A DNA stretch of 50,609 nucleotides from Phialocephala subalpina (GCA_900073065.1 FJOG01000022.1:991426-1042034); one strand, 5' to 3'; positions 11,803 through 23,879 are shown, counted from the stretch's first letter. Notes: generated by a model from the sequence alone, not told the origin. Numbers and translations: made by a program.

Positions 11803-12471
11803 CTCCTTGCATTTGACGCAAAAATGGAAGTTTGAGAGTTCGTAATCAGTGTATCGACATCAACCTGAATGGGAAATCTGGGAATATGGCAAAAGATTTT
11901 AGCGTGCCTGATTTCGATTCCAAGGCTGAAGGCTCGGCGTGAATGGCGATGCATCGGAATCTCCCTGTATCTGTGTTAAAGCGGAGACTGCTCCTTCATT
12001 GATGTCAGGCTATCATTGGATGAAGAGTCTGGCTATCGATACTTCGCAAAGGTAAAGTTCAAGTATCCTTGATAAGTGATATTTAGTTCGCTTAATTAAG
12101 GCCCTTTCTTTCGTCACTGGCTCGGACGACCTGTCATACTTTCAGGAGCGGGGTAGTTGCGATTCTATTTGGAAGATCGGAAATCGAGACGTAAAAGATC
12201 GCCCCAAACTCGGACTCCCTCACCTCAACACTACTTCAGCAAAATATAATAAGAATAATAATGATAGAATTCTTTCAGATTGCAGGGCTGAAATTCTCGC
12301 TAAATTGAGTCGCCTTAATTCGTGATGTTCCAGTAATTCCGCGCTAATAGTGGGGTAGGACCCCGCCAATGCCGGCATCTTCTTGACTTCACGGACAGAA
12401 TACTGATAACTCAAGATATCTTCGGTATTCAGCCAATCCCCATTTACTCCTCACATATTGTACATGCTGAT
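11803..12471. other. Intergenic region upstream of the Zn2Cys6 gene
   Basis: About 670 nt separate the regulator start from the stop codon of the next minus-strand gene. The stretch 12230-12300 is AT-rich. I see no open frame or structured element that I can support. Confidence 0.5.
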
Positions 12472-12757
12472 TTACATCAATCCTCCATACTCCTTTCCCT
12501 CCTTTTGCAGCTCCTCATCCTCCTTCATGTACTCTTTAAATTTCTGGTATTCGCCCTCCTTTGGGGGAGCTTGTTGACCCTGATCCTGACCCTGATACTG
12601 ACCCTGATCCTGGCCCTGACCTCGAGGTACTTGTTGTCCAGCTTGCTCTCCCTCCTTGTGATGGTGGAATAGCTTATCGACGAGCCCCTCTTTCTTCGTT
12701 TCTGACCACCAGTGAGCTTCTGTGGTGGGGCCAACATGATTACTAACCTTCAGGCAT
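12472..12757 (-). CDS. Small Gln/Lys/Glu-rich hypothetical protein
   Basis: I do not recognise this gene, but the reading frame is convincing. With start ATG at 12757 and a join from 12748 to 12719, it encodes 85 aa: 'MPEEAHWWSETKKEG', a His/Lys patch, a (GQDQGQ)-type repeat, then 'KEGEYQKFKEYMKEDEELQ' and a C-terminal 'YGGLM'. It is highly charged and hydrophilic, with no membrane segment or signal peptide, and so is likely an intrinsically disordered cytosolic protein. A minus-strand TATATAA lies about 130 nt upstream of the ATG. The required intron (12747-12720) has a good GTTAGT donor and a CACAG acceptor but is only 28 nt, below the usual fungal minimum. A competing basic frame (12737-12525) looks less protein-like. 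No other in-frame ATG exists before an upstream TGA. Confidence 0.6.
12572..12626 (-). repeat. Short coding repeat (Gly-Gln-Asp-Gln)
   Basis: Hexamer and 12-mer units of the CAGGGTCAGGAT type are repeated about four times within the small gene and encode GQ(D/Y)QGQ. They keep the frame. Confidence 0.75.
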
Positions 12758-12888
12758 GATGATGACTTCGCAGTTACGACGCTTTTGTCTCTTCTTCGTC
12801 GACTCGGAATGTACGGATTGTTATCTCAAGAACAGGGAATAGATTTCTGTGTCTCTTGAATGGACGTGCGCAGGAGTGCAGCTGAGAA

Positions 12889-12895
12889 TTATATA
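12889..12895 (-). promoter_or_regulatory. TATA-like box of the small gene
   Basis: TATATAA on the minus strand lies about 130 nt upstream of the ATG at 12757. The position and the purine-rich leader fit a core promoter, but no transcript data support it. Confidence 0.4.
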
Positions 12896-13493
12896 GATTA
12901 TTGACAGGGGATCAACAGCACTGACATCATATCAGAATGTGTGATTGGCAGCTACGAAGGCTGAATTGAGCTCCAGGAAGCTTCTCCGCACCAAATATAC
13001 TTCCTAGATCCTAGCTTAGAGTTGTTATTTGGAGACGTTCTGCAGTCTTGCAGATCTTTAGCTCGCTCGGCTCGGGGCCGAACTTCCTCCTTCGACATCC
13101 CGTGCACAACCCTACTTCGTAGCTTGTGAAACCGAACACCGACCTTTGATCGGTACCTGGCGAGCTAGATCCATGCAATTACTAACGCTGCAAGCTTACA
13201 TGAAGCAAGCTGGCAGACCTTCCCCTGAATCCTTCGAGCTTCGGCCCCGCCGCCTGAAAGAGGGTATTCACGACGAATAGATATGGCCCTCGACAAGAGT
13301 TGCTGTTATCACGATCCCGAACTCAATTGGAGTCGTCCGTGCTTAGTGCTTGATGTTATCATGTTACTCTGTGGTACGCTTTGATCCACTTGTACGACGC
13401 CGGCCGCTTCGCAAAGGCAGCCTGCCATGGCCAATATATACCAGAGAGGCCCCTCGGAGGCGTTGGGAGATTTGATTCCTCACAGAATACAAG
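12896..13493. other. Divergent intergenic region
   Basis: This lies between the small minus-strand gene and the plus-strand molybdoenzyme. It is presumably a shared promoter region. A plus-strand frame from 13381 overlaps the true start of the molybdoenzyme in another phase and is a shadow. Confidence 0.5.
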
Positions 13494-15230
13494 ATGGCAC
13501 CCTCGGCAGACACGACCAATCGACCAGATGAATGGAAAATCGAGCAAGGGCTCTCAGGAGCTAAATTGCCTATCTTGGACCAGACTGGCCCAGACACAGT
13601 ATTGATCCAACCTGTGGTATGGGGGCCATTGACCAAAGATGAAGCCGCCATCAAAGCCGTTGGTGATCCCAAGGAGTTGTTTAAAAGGGAACTTGAAGGA
13701 TGGAAGGGGTGAGTCAAAATTCTCTAATGCTTGCGCAACCTAAGATTCAGCAGATACGTCGAATGGGAGAAATACCCAGAGAAGAAAGCCAAAGCTCACA
13801 AGATCCTCACCTCTCAAACCTTCCCTCCAAACCCCGAATTCCAAATGGGTCCAATCCCAGACACCAACCCCGTCCTCCCAGGAACTCATTGGAAAATGTG
13901 GCATCATGCCGTCGGCGGAGAAATGACAGACGTCCCAGAAGATTCATGGAAGTACGTCCTGAAAGAAAAGCATCCCGACATGCTCCACCTCCTCCAATTT
14001 CCCTACAACGGCGAGCCTCCAAAGAGACTTGTTACCTCGAAAGCTATCACGCCCAATCCTCTTCACTTCGTTCGAAATCACGGCGGCATTCCTCTCATCG
14101 AGAAGGACAAATGGTTCATGGAACTCGATGGACTCGTCGCCAACCCCAAGAAATTCAACTTGGATGACCTCATGGATGAGTCTCGATTCCCAAGAATGGA
14201 TAAACTCGTCACGATGCAATGCTCTGGCACTCGCCGTATCGAGCAGATCACCTTGTACGCTGGACAAGGAGACGAAGTCCCACAAGCACCATGGGCAGAA
14301 GGCGCCATTGGAACCGCACGATACGTTGGCATTAGTTTGAAGAAAGTGATCAAGGAGTGTGGTGGTCTCATCAATGGCGCCAAACATCTTGAACTTTACG
14401 GAGCTGAGACATACTTCAAGGCCAATGAGGCAATGAACTACGTCGTCAGCGTTCCTTGGTCAAAGGTCAAGGCCAACGAAGTCATTCTTGCTTGGGAGAT
14501 GAATGGAGAGCCGCTGCCGAAGATTCATGGATACCCGTTGCGAGTCATCGTGCTAGGATACATTGGTGCTCGAAGCGTTAAATGGCTGTATCGCATCCGT
14601 GCCATTGAGAATCCGACACTTGCTCCTGTCCAGAGTAAGGAGTATCTGTACTTCAATCAGCAGGTCGGGAAGCATAATCAACGACCGACCGATGGTATCC
14701 AGATCCAGGAAATGCCTGTCAGCTCGGCCATCATGTCGCCTTGGAACAAGCAGGCTGTTGTTCATAACGGATCCATTCGCTGCAAGGGCTGGGCATACTC
14801 CGGTGGTGGAAGATGGCCTGAACGAGTCGAGCTCTCCGCCGATGGTGGTTTCAGCTGGTACGCAGTTCCCAACGAAAACCTGTCTGCCAAGCACAAGTGG
14901 ACGTGGCGTACCTGGGAGTATGACCTACCTTGCGATGTCGAAGGCTGGGTTGAGATTGTCTGTCGCTGCTGGGATAACTCACTCAACACACAACCACTCA
15001 CCGTGCGTGCTGCATGGAATTGGGGTCTACATGTCACGAGTTCTGCGCACAGGATCAGCGTGTACAGCATCAACAAGAGTCGGGCTCTGACGAGAAGCCG
15101 TCTGGATAAGTTCGAGCAGCTGGGCCAGCCCTTGGCTCCAATCACTTGTCCCGAGGAGTTTCAGACGCAGAGTTGGGGTGAGTATAATAAGTTCTGGAAG
15201 GAGCATGATCCTCGGGATGTTGATGACTGA
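13494..15230 (+). CDS. Sulfite oxidase-like molybdopterin oxidoreductase
   Basis: The enzyme belongs to the sulfite oxidase/nitrate reductase molybdopterin family. It has two exons, 13494-13708 and 13751-15230 (42-nt intron), encoding 564 aa. The molybdopterin domain spans about residues 120-380, with the probable Mo ligand Cys229 in 'TMQCSGTRR' and the conserved 'HGYPLRVIVLGYIGARSVKWL'. A Mo-co dimerisation domain follows (about 390-510: 'KGWAYSGGGRWPERVELSADGG'). There is no cytochrome b5 heme domain and no FAD domain, so it is not assimilatory nitrate reductase. The likely reaction is sulfite to sulfate or a related substrate. No signal peptide or peroxisomal C-terminus is visible (it ends RDVDD). 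The exon join restores 'GWKGRYVEWEKYP'. Confidence 0.9.
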
Positions 15231-15288
15231 GTTGAGAATTATGGGAGTCTGTCGTAACGTAGCACAATGAGTTCAATTACTTTCTTCC

Positions 15289-15613
15289 TCAATTCTCGTC
15301 TTCTTTCCTCACATCCACTCCCATCTCGAGATACGTCAGTTTCCTCCCAATCCCATTGATCTGTTGGAAACCCCATTTCGGGGTCGTACAGCGGTGATGA
15401 GCGACCGGTGGGATAGTAGGTATTGCGTGGTAGATCGACTTTTTCGGTCCAGGTGTCGCCTATTTTGAGGGGGCAGAGTGTGTAGTTGGTCTTTGGAGAC
15501 GGCGCTGCTGCCTTTGAGGCTTTGCCCTAGTTGGAAGGGTCGGAGACGAAGCCGTAGATTACTTCGGCGGGGTAGTCGAAGACTGTTTCGGATGTGATGC
15601 TGAATTTTCCCAT
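15289..15613 (-). pseudogene. Decayed SRPBCC/cyclase-like gene
   Basis: The ATG at 15613 opens 'MGKFSITSETVFDYPAEVIY' and 'FVSDPSN', then meets TAG at 15529-15527 where a Trp codon (SNWGK) would be expected. Homologous-looking pieces continue in different frames: 'SSAVSKDQLH', then 'LKIGDTWTEKVDLP', then 'RSLITAVRPR', then 'KWGFQQINGIGRK'. That is one nonsense and at least three frame changes in 325 nt. The order and type of motif resemble small SRPBCC (START-like) proteins of filamentous fungi. It lies about 60 nt beyond the molybdoenzyme stop, on the other strand. It is almost certainly non-functional. Confidence 0.75.
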
Positions 15614-16439
15614 GACGAGGTCGTTATTGTTCGCAGGTACACGTGACTGAGTCTTTTACTGTGAGGGGGCCTTTTTCAAATCGCGGGGAAATTGTTTCCC
15701 CTCATTTGCGTCATCAGGTACCAACATCACTTGTGAGGTTGTATTGCGACGCCGCCGAGGATATAAATGTCAAGCGCTGCGGTAGTCTCGGGCCGGTCCA
15801 TCCCCACGTGTCCTTCTCAAAGCACTTGCCGAAGGTGTCGAAAAAGTGTCAGCCGGGAAAGTCCAGACACGGCTGGGAGACCGAAGACTGATATTATTGC
15901 ATTCTATTACACTGAGTTCATTGGGCTTGTAAAGTGTTTAAAGCAAGCGCTGCCAGCTCTAATGTGCAGTGAAGATAGAGCAGGACTGTGGAATAATGGG
16001 GAGGAACTACCTCGATAAATTCCTTTCCGGCATTCTTTTTAATTGAGACGTGTGCGATAGAAGGAAGGGCCACAAACAAGCAAGTAGTGTGAAGTGGTTG
16101 GTAGCTAATCTGTCATCTACAAAAATGTATACTGGACTCTGACAAGAACTCTCGCCCTCTTTTCCATTCCATGTACACCGAGCCTCTCCACTCACGGTGC
16201 GACCTTACCACCCGCGGCACATTTTCCGTGTTGTGTAGCTCGGTCTGCAGACTGAAGATTTCGTCGCCTCGAGAAGGTAATGTCTTGAAGGCATAAACAG
16301 ATCCCAGCTCCGTCTGCAGTCGTCGGTTTATACACTTCACATAGCCCGGATTTCGAGCTGAGTCTTGGGTGAACTCGAGGAACGGGTCGGAGTAAATGAC
16401 GATGTTGTTGACTCCGGCGTGCGCCACCTCTCGACCCGT

Positions 16440-17010
16440 TCCTCAAACACGAGAGTGTTCTGGCAAGGTCAATAGACCACGACGTTGACCAGCTTCCACG
16501 GACTTTGGATACCACACCGAAGGAAGGCAACAGACGCGGAAATCACCTAATCCCACTGACCGGTTCACAGGCATCGAGTCTTCGAGGGCATTAGTTGCTA
16601 ATGCTTTGAGAAGTTTGCCCAGGTCGCAATTGGAAAGCGGGGGCAGAACCACCGATGCAACTGATGGTTGGTGTAAACGATCTACCTTCAAAGCCCAGAG
16701 AAGTCTTCCTCGAAAACGACATCCATCTGCTTTTGATGAACAAATGAGCTAACTATAGTCAATCGAGCAAAGGAAAGCACAGGACATAGGTTTGCCGTTG
16801 AGTATCATTGGCATCAACCGCGTAGATGAACGAGCTGATTCCAGAGTATGTAATGCTGCTTCGTTCTTCCCCTCGATGCTCGAGTCCGTCGTTGATCAGC
16901 TTTCACGGACTTTGGGAACCATATCCAAGGATGGTAGGAGGCGCGCAAATCATCCAGTCCCGAACTGGAAGATGGTATAAACGATCTGCTCTGAAAGCCG
17001 GCAGAGAAGG
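16440..17010. repeat. Diverged direct repeat, about 410 bp apart
   Basis: The segment near 16476-16560 ('GACCAGCTTCCACGGACTTT…') and the one near 16887-16980 ('GATCAGCTTTCACGGACTTT…') align over about 90 nt. A second block ('GGTGTAAACGATCTACC', about 16672, versus 'GGTATAAACGATCTGCT', about 16974) follows in both. The left copy has about 110 nt more between the blocks. Neither copy is coding. Confidence 0.65.
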
Positions 17011-18686
17011 AAAGAAGACACGGCAAGCAGCAGCTTTCGTTATCCCAAATTCCCGCTGCTATCTTTGTTTAGTGGGCGGATGGCGGAGCCGGAAGGAAGC
17101 AGTCATGTAGAGGGCGGACAAGATGGCGGTGCAGCGGGGGCCAGATCCAATCTTCAGACCAACTCCGACAACTCTGGTCACTTTTCGTGAGACAGAAGCA
17201 ACTTCACAAGAGTTGGAGCTCTGGCGGAAGAGGGACATTGTGGGCAGCAATCATAACATCAGTACGACGAATGTACAGCATCCGCGACAGTCTGCCACCA
17301 TCTGCGAGCACCAGAGGGGAAGATTAACTTTCACGCTAAGTCAAATTGATCACCACAGCAGGTCTACAACGTAGCTAGATGGAAACGGGCCAACTCAGAG
17401 TCTGGACGCGTTGAAGTTGACCGACGAAGTACGACTGCCTGTTGGTCTTTGGCGTGGGGTGGAAGGGCATCGCTGGTGGCATGGCTGGTGCGGAACAGAA
17501 CATTTGAGATAATCGAGTCTCTGGAACTGTCATCGAGGATCCAACGTGCTCAAGGTCATGACTCTCGTTGGTGGAGCTGCTTGAATGCTTGCGAGCACTC
17601 GATCTTGGAATTTGCAACCCAAGGAAGCAATGCTGGTTTCATAGCCTGCTTTCTCCTTGGTCTTGCTACTGGATCTGGTAAGGAAGATGCGTGCGTCCAA
17701 TGAACCCCATCCGTGGAGCGCCTTGCTGATTTTCTCAATCTAGGTCTCCCCAATGTAATCCTCTCCAGCTGCGGTGAGATAGGTTGAACAGTTATCCATC
17801 CTTTTTGTCTTGCTTGCTGCCCTTATTTGGATCTAGAGCATCAAACCGCCATCGATGGTATCTACCTACTTCTGTCGCTTGGTAACCCGTGGCCTTCATG
17901 AGATGGAGCACGAAGGGACTATGGGGCTTTGAAGTCAGGTCAGAGCTTTAGAGGAGGCATGTGCTTGATACTCCGTACAGACAACTCTTTTGGGGTCCAA
18001 AACTCCCTAGAACGCCTGTTCCTCTTCCGCTGTGAGGGCAACGCGAGGGGCAGGAGAGCTCTGCTTGCTGTGCAGCATACGTCGAAACATCGCAATACAA
18101 TGGGTACGTGGAGGAGCTTCTGATGCAGGTTGAAGGGAAAGCTCGTGAGGCACAGAAGCTCCTGTAGATCTTGGCAGTATTCCAAATCTTCCGGCCTCCC
18201 CTAGACTTAAGCTTGCGGCCCCAGATTTTTGTAGCAAGAACCCGTTGAGTGATATAAGAATGCTTTACTGCATCATAGTATAACTCAGCTTCTTCCGACT
18301 GTCTTTTCAGCACTGAGCATGTGAACGCTGGAGATTGAAGCCAGCGAAGCCTCTGTTGCGTATATCAGAAGAATTTGTTCCATTACCGTAGGCTCAACTG
18401 GCAATGAAGAAGATCTGACGAGTCCTCATCCTTGCAGATTGCTCCACCTCTACATGATTGTTGTTGCCCCCCCCCCCCAGAGTTTGATTGCGAAGCAGTA
18501 AAGGATCAGCAGCTGGACACATGCTTGCAGGTTGTGATTGTCCTGCATCAACCCGCCACTTCTTGCTGACACTGTTTTGACAGCCAAACCCTCCGTCTAC
18601 TGCCCCAAGACCACCTCAAGATTCATTCGAAAGTCACTCTCCCACTCCCCGAAATATCTTTCTCTCGGCAGGGCATTGTGCTGCAG

Positions 18687-19165
18687 AAATCGGCCAATGG
18701 CGCGCTGAGGTTTGTTTGCTGCCAAATTAAGCGAGATTTCGCAGCGTTCTTCTTCTCGCCGATTTCTTTCCCCTCCACAACAAAAGATCTCGAACACAAC
18801 TCCATTGTCACACAACACCACAACTTCTTTCCATCTCCGCGAACTTAGATCGAGCAATTGGTTTTGAAAGCGCGTTGAGGATTGTTTGTTGCGGCCGGAC
18901 GAGTGATCTCTCAGCCTTCTTCCCTTCTCCAGTTCTTTTCCCTCCACACCGCACCATCATAACCTCTTCTCTTCTCCACATAGGGAGATCAGGCAACTGG
19001 TCCTGGAAGCGCGCAGAGGATTGCTTGCTATCGTCAGTCAAGCGATCTCGCAGCCTTCTCCCTTTCGTGGGACTCTTCTTTCTCCACAACAACACCATCC
19101 CATCACAACTTCGTGGTCCTGCACCACCACAACCTCTTCTCTTCTCTACAAGAGGAGATCTGATC
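18687..19165. repeat. Three diverged tandem units upstream of the helicase
   Basis: Units begin near 18687, 18848 and 18987. Each starts with a GATC-GCAA(T/C)TGG-like segment and 'GCGCGY(T/A)GAGGATTG', then 'TCTCGCAGCCTTCT', then a pyrimidine-rich stretch with 'CTCCACA'. Spacing is about 161 and 139 nt. The frame is not kept between units, so they are probably non-coding. Confidence 0.65.
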
Positions 19166-19535
19166 ATACTCTTTCAGAGAGCATACAAAGGTACGTCTTG
19201 ACATGTTAAATTGTGTCTTTGGGCACGTTCTATCGAGGTCACCTTCGACAGGCAATCTCAAGCACCTCACCCTTCGTGTCGATGCCTCTCCAAGCATTCT
19301 GACATCCCACTCCACGTGCTGACACGCCAATACAGTCTAGATCTGCTCTCCTGGGTTTCTTCGAAAGTTTCTTTTCAAAGTTCCAGGGCCCGCCGGTCAT
19401 TCTCCACGGACAACCTGACCTTTGTCCTTTCGTCTGTAGGTCTCCACACACCACCTAAATGAACAATATCCCCATTGTCCACGCCCCTGTCGAACATTCA
19501 AGATGCGCATTAGCTAACACTCGGGCTAGAGCACA

Positions 19536-22500
19536 ATGCCACCCAAATTATCCGGTGTCAGCCCCCAAGAAGCCAGCGAGGCTCGTCAGATACTCGAAGA
19601 GCACATCCAACAAACATGGAAGAATGGTAACTTCGGTACCAATTCATGGGTCTTGAAGCCCGAGATTCCGACCAGCGAAGAGATCCTTCCACCCTACAAG
19701 AAGAAGGAGCTGAAGGAAGAATCTTGGAACGATTACCAAGAGGACCCAGTCTATGATCCGAACCTGGCAACAAACATCATCGATGGTCCCTGGTCAAGCA
19801 GAAAAACATATCTCCGATCGCATTTTGAGATCCTCCGCGAAGATGCCGTCGCGTCATTGAGAGAATCTTGCGTCAAGTTCCGAGCCGACCCAAGCATGAT
19901 TGATGATAAAGACACACGAGTGTATACCAATGTAGGTCTGTCCTTGCTCCAAGATGACATCGCTGATCAAGCCCAGGTACATATCACCGGCGTCCTCCTT
20001 AGTCGACTTGGTCCCGCGGTCCGAGTTGAGTTCTCCACAAACACCGACAAGCAAATCCGATGGCAGCAGAGTACCCGTCTTCTTCAAGGCACCATTGTAG
20101 CTCTGTCTCCTGCTCGTGATAGATTCCGTACACAATGCAAGGTGGCGATCATCGCAGCTCGACCATTCGAAGGAGGGCTGGATCAAAATCCTCCTACTGT
20201 CGATCTGTTCTGGGCTTCGGTTGAGGAATTTGACTTCAATCCATTTGATGGTAAGAGAGTCTTGCCTCATTGCGATCAAGTACTGACATCGAGAAGAATG
20301 GGTTATGGTTGAAGCTCGTCAAGGTTACTTCGAGGCTTCACGCCACATGCTTGTTGGTATCCAGAAGCTCATGACCGAGATGTAGGTTTTCCTTGCCCAG
20401 TAGTCCGATGCTTGTTCTGACTGTACAGGTTCCCACTTTCTAAGCACATCGTAAAGGTCGATAAGAATATCAAGGCCCCCAAGTATGTCGAAGAAGTGCC
20501 ATTTCTCAATCTCACACCTCTTGAGGTTCCGGCGGGTGAAGGCTTTGTCAACACCCTCATCGAAGTCACAGAAGAGGCCGACCTCCACAATGTCGACGTC
20601 GTCAATAACTTTCCCGAGTCTATCAACTCAAAGATGGACGATTCTCAACTTCGGGCTTGCAAGGCTATGTTGACGCAGCGAGTTGCGATCATCCAGGGTC
20701 CTCCGGGCACGGGAAAGACCTTCGTTTCTGTCGCTGCTCTCAGAACCCTCATCGCAAACCTGAACCATAACGATCCACCGATCATCGTTGCCGCCCAGAC
20801 CAATCATGCCCTGGACCAACTCTTGAACCATGTTCTGGAGTTCAAGACTAACATTGTACGTCTTGGTGGTCGGTCTGAGAGGGAGAATACAGAAATTCGA
20901 AAGCGCACCTTGTATGAGCTGAGACAAGGCAACGAACTCACGGATACTAGGCAGCCTTTGAGGCAGTGCCGTCAAGATAATCAGACCCTCTGCAACGAGA
21001 TCAGAGGCCTTCTTTCACCATTGATTCATGGCGATATCATGAGTGCGCAAAGCTTGGTGGATCTTGGAATTATCACTGATGCACAGAAGGCTTCGCTTGT
21101 CGGTGCTGGTTGGAGTGACGACGAGGACGATGACGAGGAGGAGAGTAATGACCAAGCTGCCGCTGATGAGTCTGGAGATGACCTTCGCCAATGTGAGTAA
21201 CACGGCTCTTCCAGTGTTTTGCCATGCTAACAGTTACAGGGCTCGGCCATCAAATCATGCCGGTCCCACGAACCCCTGCTACCAACCTGGGTCTCCCATC
21301 CGAAGAAGTTGACCTTGAATTCGAGCAACTCCAGAACATTCAGGAAGAACTTGCGCTGCGCGATGACGGCGAATCGGACGCTCTCCAAGGTGTATGGATC
21401 GCATTCGGTCGCAAGTTTACTGGCCAGACAACCCATTCCATCTCCCCAGGCCGAGCCATCAAAAAGATTCGCAACGCCAAGGATCTCAGTCGTGTGCCAG
21501 AACATGAGCGAGGAGAGCTATACCGATGTTTTGAGGTGCTTGTGCTTGCAGATATTCAGTCCAAGTTGACTGCTTGCTTGCAGAGATACAAGAAGAACTG
21601 CGAAGAGTCCCAGGTCACAAAGGTAAGCGATCTATGTCAGGAGTGCGCGAATGACTGCTGACAACATCAAGGGTATGGCCAACTACAAGCTGATTCGCTT
21701 TCTTGGAACTAAGGTCATTGGATGCACAACCACAGGTCTCGCCAAGTATCGCGCGCTCCTAGCTGCGTTGCAACCTCGGACTCTCTTGATTGAAGAAGCT
21801 GCGGAGACTAAGGAAGGCACTATTACCGCCGGATTGGTCGAAAGCATTCAGCAACTGATCCTCGTCGGCGACCACAAGCAACTTCAGGCTTCATGCAACG
21901 TTCAAGCCCTCGAAGATGCTCCGTACAACATGAAAGTCTCCATGTTCGAGCGCTTGGTCATGAACCACCTCCCTCATGTTAGGTTGAACAAGCAACGCCG
22001 CATGGTACCGGAAATTAGGAAGCTGCTTTGCCTTGAAGACAATCCGTTCTATCCTGATCTGACCGACCACACTCATGTTCTGGATAGAACATTCAACCGT
22101 CTATCTGTTCCCGGCATGGGTGGTAGAAATGTCTACTTCCATTCACACAACTGGCCTGAGGCGGTCAATTCGGATGCCAGTCGATACAACTCTGACGAGT
22201 CGGAGATGATTGCAGGCTTCTTCCATTATCTAACCCTGAACGGCACAGATGCCTCAAAGATTACCGTTCTGACAGTAAGGATATTCGTTGATCCATTTTC
22301 GTACACAGCTGACACTTCCCAGTTCTACAATGGACAACGCAAAGCCATCCTTAAGGACCTCCGTTCTCATCCTGGCCTGAAGAATGTTCTTTATTTCAAC
22401 GTGTTTACCGTCGACTCCTATCAGGGAGAAGAAAATGACATTATTCTTCTGTCCTTGGTGCGATCGAATAATAAGTTCCAGATCGGATTCGTCGACAACC

Positions 22501-23669
22501 AGAACCGTGCAGTCGTCGCACTCTCCCGAGCACGAAGAGGTCTTTATATGTTTGGCAACTCCGTCACCTTGGCCGCCATGGAGAGTAATGGAGAGATCAT
22601 CGGCAGAGATCGACTCTGGGGTCCTATCGTTGACTATATGAATGGGAAAGGACAACTGGCAATAGGTATGGGCCTTCCTATTACCTGCCGCAACCACAAC
22701 AAGGTCATTCGAATCTCCGAGCCATGGGAATGGGATGGTCGAGCTGGTGGCTGCAATGCTCGTTGTAGAGGAGTATTGCCATGTGGTCATCCGTGCATTC
22801 TGACATGCCATCCATTCGAGCATTCGATGGTTGTCTGCAAGGAGGCTTGTCATAGAATTCTTCCATGCGGGCATGGCTGTTCGGGTAGCTGTGGCGAGAA
22901 ATGCTGGTGCGAGGGCTGTCGCATGAGTGCACTGACGTCCTTCGAGGCTATGTCGATTGCCCCCGAGACTCCTACCCGAAAGCCGATTTCAAGGGCGTCT
23001 GAGAATGACCCAGCCAGTGTAGGACATTCAAATACAGGCTTCAACCGTGGTCGAGGTCGAGGAACTGGCCGTGGCCGTGCCTCTGATCGAGGACGTGGTG
23101 GACGAGATTTCAATGTACCCAGAATGGAGGGACATTCAAATCGTGGATCCTTCAACCCCAAGGCTTCATCTTTCCAACCATCTCCCGGCAACGCCAATGC
23201 CTGGCAATCCTGGAATGCACGTGCAGCCGACGAACATTTGGCCGCAAAGAATCGCCCAGAGCTTGCCCTTGCTCCCAGCAAGGATCCAGCCATCACTGAA
23301 ACCTATGTCCCGGTTGGCTTCAAGCCTGATGGTTCCAGAAAGAAGAACCTGAAGGATAAGACCAAGACACACTTTCCCTCTATGGACGGTGCGGATGAGC
23401 GAGAGGTGCCTGCCGAGAATGAAGTAGCCAAGAAGGGTCCTGCCAACTTCGGTTTGTGGGAAAAGAAGGAGATTGTCGATGTCCTAGCTGCTCCAGGACT
23501 TTGGCAAAAGTCGAATCCTGCGTACAAGGATATTCGGTATAGTCGTGGCTACGTGGTTGAGCGTACCGGAGAGCCTAAAGTTCCTACCCAAGTCATCGAT
23601 GCAGGAGCTTTCGGCATCGTTCCTTCCATTTCTGTGCGTGGTGTTGACGGTTCGGAGAAGCAATTGTAA
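19536..23669 (+). CDS. SF1 helicase with NFX1-type zinc finger (ZNFX1/Hrr1/SAD-3-like)
   Basis: The model has six exons: 19536-20250, 20297-20381, 20429-21192, 21240-21622, 21672-22274 and 22323-23669, encoding 1298 aa. The SF1B/Upf1-like helicase core is complete: Walker A GPPGTGKT (357-364), motif Ia 'AAQTNHALDQLL', 'RLGGRS', a Walker B variant 'LLIEEAAE' (about 688-694), 'LVGDHKQLQ', 'LNKQRRM', 'TVDSYQGEENDIILLSLVRSN' split as motif V, and 'VALSRARRGLY'. A long acidic insert sits between motifs Ia and II. Cys/His repeats of NFX1 type follow ('LPCGHPCILTCH', 'LPCGHGCSGSCG'), then an RGG/RG tract and a C-terminal extension. Homologues act in small-RNA pathways: S. pombe Hrr1 in heterochromatin, and Neurospora SAD-3 in meiotic silencing. 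An equivalent role here is inferred. Intron 5 (48 nt) contains no stop, so retention would only insert 16 residues. Confidence 0.93.
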
Positions 23670-23879
23670 ATGTCCCTCGATTCCGAGGTCATTTACCCAG
23701 TGGTGTAGCAAGGATGGCGTGGTAGAATAGTCCCTTCATAGATTCCTTTTGTAGTGTAGCATCTCTAAGGAATGATGGGTTACTTTTCTAGGTGGGGTTG
23801 CCCACAGGTGATTGTTGTGATCGATTCAGGTAACCCCTTTCATACTGATTGACATTAGCAGATTTCTCGCAAATTGGGT

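Larger units (their letters stand above)
15614..19535. other. 3.9-kb gene-poor region
   Basis: No coding model can be supported between the SRPBCC relic and the helicase. The region contains a diverged duplication (about 16472-16990), a run of 12 C (18467-18478), and three tandem units just before the helicase. A 104-aa minus-strand frame at 16113-16427 has no recognisable domain. Some of this is presumably the helicase promoter and leader. Confidence 0.55.

Noticed and set aside
12525..12737. Basic 70-aa frame overlapping the small gene
   Set aside because: Same DNA reads as a better charged protein in another frame with a promoter and start; this frame is Arg-rich only because of the Gln repeat.
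16113..16427. 104-aa minus-strand frame in the gene-poor zone
   Set aside because: No recognisable domain and no extension by splicing; a vague RNase-H-like phrase is not enough.
18467..18478. Run of 12 C
   Set aside because: A simple homopolymer with no flanking structure; could be an assembly artefact.
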